Source: Ethanoligenens harbinense YUAN-3 (lineage in GTDB: Bacteria; Bacillota; Clostridia; Oscillospirales; Ethanoligenentaceae). Taken from it: a stretch of 64,000 bases of DNA. The stretch is from the NCBI RefSeq assembly GCF_000178115.2, contig NC_014828.1:997310-1061309 (forward strand), in the 5' to 3' direction. This document shows positions 62,773 to 64,000 of the stretch, piece by piece; position 1 is the first letter of the stretch; every line of letters begins with the position of its first letter. Made by a program: the position numbers and the translations under genes. The notes under the pieces are model-generated. The model saw nothing but the letters and a program-made list of their open reading frames with translations, was not told the origin of the DNA and did no database searches.

Positions 62773-63657
62773 TCAAATCGGCGTTGACACGCCGATCTGC
62801 GACAAAACAGGCATAATAGAGTAAGAATTTGTGGAAGGAACGTCCACTCGCTGTTCTATAATTGGCTTATTTATTAAATAAACATCCAGCTTGTCGAATT
62901 GTAGGTTTAACCAGAGATCAACTGGACCATAGGCGGGTAACATGTTCAACAGTTTCTGTGCACCGACTTTTGAGAGAACATAGCCAGAGGCTTGCCAAAT
63001 TCCGCAATTTGGTTTATGTACTAGTCCATCTTCATGTATCCTAGTTTTTGGCTTTATGCCTACTTCTTGAAATGATAGAAATAGTATGTCAAAGGTAAAC
63101 GGTTGCGACGATTTATTTATGATATCCGTCCACGCAGCGTCAAGGTTATTGGCGAACCCGCGCTCGAAATATACATCGTCCTCTAGAATGAGGGTATATG
63201 GAATATTATCGGAAGCGATTTTCTTCCATAGTTCTATGTGGGAAAGGGCTATCGCAATTTCTTGCGGCGTCATCTTTATTTTGTATGCTTTGGAGCTCTC
63301 GTCGATTTGAATGAGTGGATTAGGTTCAACCTGTAATTGATCGGCTAGAGTAAAATACGGACACAGCATCTTACTGTCAATTTTTTCATCAAGATATCGT
63401 GCATCAATAGCCGAAAATCTCCTGCTAAGTTCAAACAAAGAAGTGTCAGAACGGCTTTTTATCCTTTTCAGCTTATTACTTACTTGGCTCCATCTTTTTG
63501 GCTTTCGGTCAAGGTTTATGGCGTAAATCCTTTGAATTGAGTCTCTTGAGTCTTTGGAAAATGAATTGGATTGTCTGCAAACATCTAATAATCTTCGATG
63601 GAATAATAGTCTATATCGTATCCTATTGAGCGCTCCGGTATAATTTCTCATGTTCAT
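62773..63657 (-). CDS. Glycosyltransferase family 25 protein, 3' end replaced by IS21
   Basis: 294 residues. The GT25 family (LPS/capsule and collagen-type galactosyltransferases) is seen in RIYAINLDRKPKRWSQVSNK, EIAIALSHIELWKKI, the acidic motif LILEDDVYFERGF and QASGYVLSKVGAQKLLNML, followed by GPVDLWLNLQFDKLD. The last about five residues (VSTPI, stop at 62773) are encoded by the end of IS21 copy 2, so the natural C-terminus has been lost, though little appears missing. The gene is probably part of a surface polysaccharide locus that extends beyond the window. Confidence 0.85.
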   Translation of the reverse strand: MNMRNYTGALNRIRYRLLFHRRLLDVCRQSNSFSKDSRDSIQRIYAINLDRKPKRWSQVSNKLKRIKSRSDTSLFELSRRFSAIDARYLDEKIDSKMLCPYFTLADQLQVEPNPLIQIDESSKAYKIKMTPQEIAIALSHIELWKKIASDNIPYTLILEDDVYFERGFANNLDAAWTDIINKSSQPFTFDILFLSFQEVGIKPKTRIHEDGLVHKPNCGIWQASGYVLSKVGAQKLLNMLPAYGPVDLWLNLQFDKLDVYLINKPIIEQRVDVPSTNSYSIMPVLSQIGVSTPI

Positions 63658-63695
63658 AGTCAGTATTCTTTCTCGTATATATTTTATTGAAGTAG

Positions 63696-64000
63696 CTAAA
63701 TATTACTGCCATCCCAAATCCTCCAATTCCGCTTATCTTTTCGATAATCTAATGGCCATTGGGGTACAGCGATATCGTCCCAGTTATCAAGAAACCTAAA
63801 ATCATAATTTTTCTTTATAGCCTTTAATTCAATAATATGCCTCACTAAACTTGCAGTTGAGTTCCCGGGGCCAGTTGTTGATTGGACATCTTTTATGTCT
63901 CCATTAGATAATAATATTTGCGTAGAGCGTTCAAGAGCAAGCTGAATTAGTGGGTGATTGGGTGGCGAAATAATAGGGTCGTTATTGATGTAATAGATCT
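63696..64000 (-). CDS. Glycosyltransferase, OCH1-like (C-terminal part)
   Basis: The minus-strand frame is open from the window end to a TAG at 63696-63698: YYINNDPIISPPNHPLIQLA, LERSTQILLSNGDIKDVQST, TGPGNSTASLVRHI, and a C-terminus WPLDYRKDKRNWRIWDGSNI. The pattern (N-D-x-I-x-x-P-x-H-P followed by TGP) resembles the C-terminal half of DXD-type glycosyltransferases of the OCH1/capsular sugar group. The 5' end is outside the window. It lies 38 bases upstream of the GT25 gene in the same direction. Confidence 0.6.
   Translation of the reverse strand, partial: IYYINNDPIISPPNHPLIQLALERSTQILLSNGDIKDVQSTTGPGNSTASLVRHIIELKAIKKNYDFRFLDNWDDIAVPQWPLDYRKDKRNWRIWDGSNI

Larger units (their letters stand above)
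60573..62789 (+). mobile_element. IS21-family insertion sequence, copy 2
   Basis: 2,217 bp, the inverted twin of 43000-45215, with ends TGTCAGCGCC (60573) and GGCGTTGACA (to 62789). Differences seen: one inserted base in istA (near 61357), one substitution changing the IstB P-loop, and a substitution in the left-end region near 60620. No target duplication is visible. Confidence 0.9.

Noticed and set aside
43000..62789. Target-site duplications or an inversion signature at the IS21 edges
   Set aside because: The flanks at 42999, 45216, 60572 and 62790 were compared directly and as reverse complements; no match of four or more bases at the junctions.
1..64000. CRISPR array or cas genes
   Set aside because: No regularly spaced identical repeats and no Cas-like protein were seen.

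Overview
The window looks like a chromosomal segment of a Gram-positive, probably anaerobic Clostridia bacterium (Oscillospiraceae/Ruminococcaceae-like). The signs are a GlpP-type antiterminator, a T-box leader, LL-diaminopimelate aminotransferase (dapL), clostridial-type leuC/leuD, strong Shine-Dalgarno sites, and large serine recombinases with MobC-type mobilization genes. This placement rests on gene content only. No species is claimed.

Bases 1-29,300 read as core genome with fairly high GC. They start with the end of a beta-mannan utilisation cluster (GH130 phosphorylase, SASA-type esterase, GH113-like mannanase) followed by a chemoreceptor with a long poly-HAMP array (3.3-6.1 kb). Next is a glycerol-phosphate module: glpP antiterminator, a ugpAEBC-like ABC importer and a glycerophosphodiesterase, with terminator-like hairpins in the leaders before ugpA and glpQ (6.9-13.2 kb). 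A decayed IS3-family element and two tRNA-Ser genes follow. After them come an M14 peptidase, a Nudix hydrolase, dapF-dapL, small genes (two of them Cys-rich), an M20 amidohydrolase, and a minus-strand operon ilvB-cimA-leuC-leuD-leuB. That operon sits behind a T-box whose specifier reads as Ile, so it is best read as an isoleucine (citramalate) operon. Two tRNA-Leu genes with a consensus promoter close the core section.

Bases 29,300-43,000 are an accessory region. It holds an AIPR-family (abortive infection) gene with a divergent XRE regulator, a zinc-finger protein, MarR/MFS, XRE, isochorismatase-like and nitroreductase/HxlR pairs, one intact large serine recombinase and three broken ones. 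It also has several long non-coding stretches with strong secondary structure, including a 118-nt element present twice in inverted orientation.

Bases 43,000-62,789 are bounded by two nearly identical IS21-family copies in inverted orientation. They enclose about 15.4 kb. The edges of the enclosed segment are debris of a conjugative or mobilizable element: a truncated helicase and mobC on the left, a mobC remnant and a ferredoxin remnant on the right. The centre is an AT-richer, all-plus-strand cargo that resembles a defence island: two unrecognised proteins, a methyltransferase/MBL pair, a DUF4145-like protein, a four-gene module, an Mrr-type restriction endonuclease and an SF1 helicase with a nuclease-like C-terminus. 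The four-gene module encodes a zinc-ribbon membrane protein, a radical-SAM activase-like enzyme, a Ycf46-type AAA+ ATPase and a Ycf35/DUF1257-DUF2997 fusion. It is the best candidate for an under-described system. To the right of the second IS21 copy lie two minus-strand glycosyltransferase genes, one with its 3' end replaced by IS21 sequence and one running off the window.
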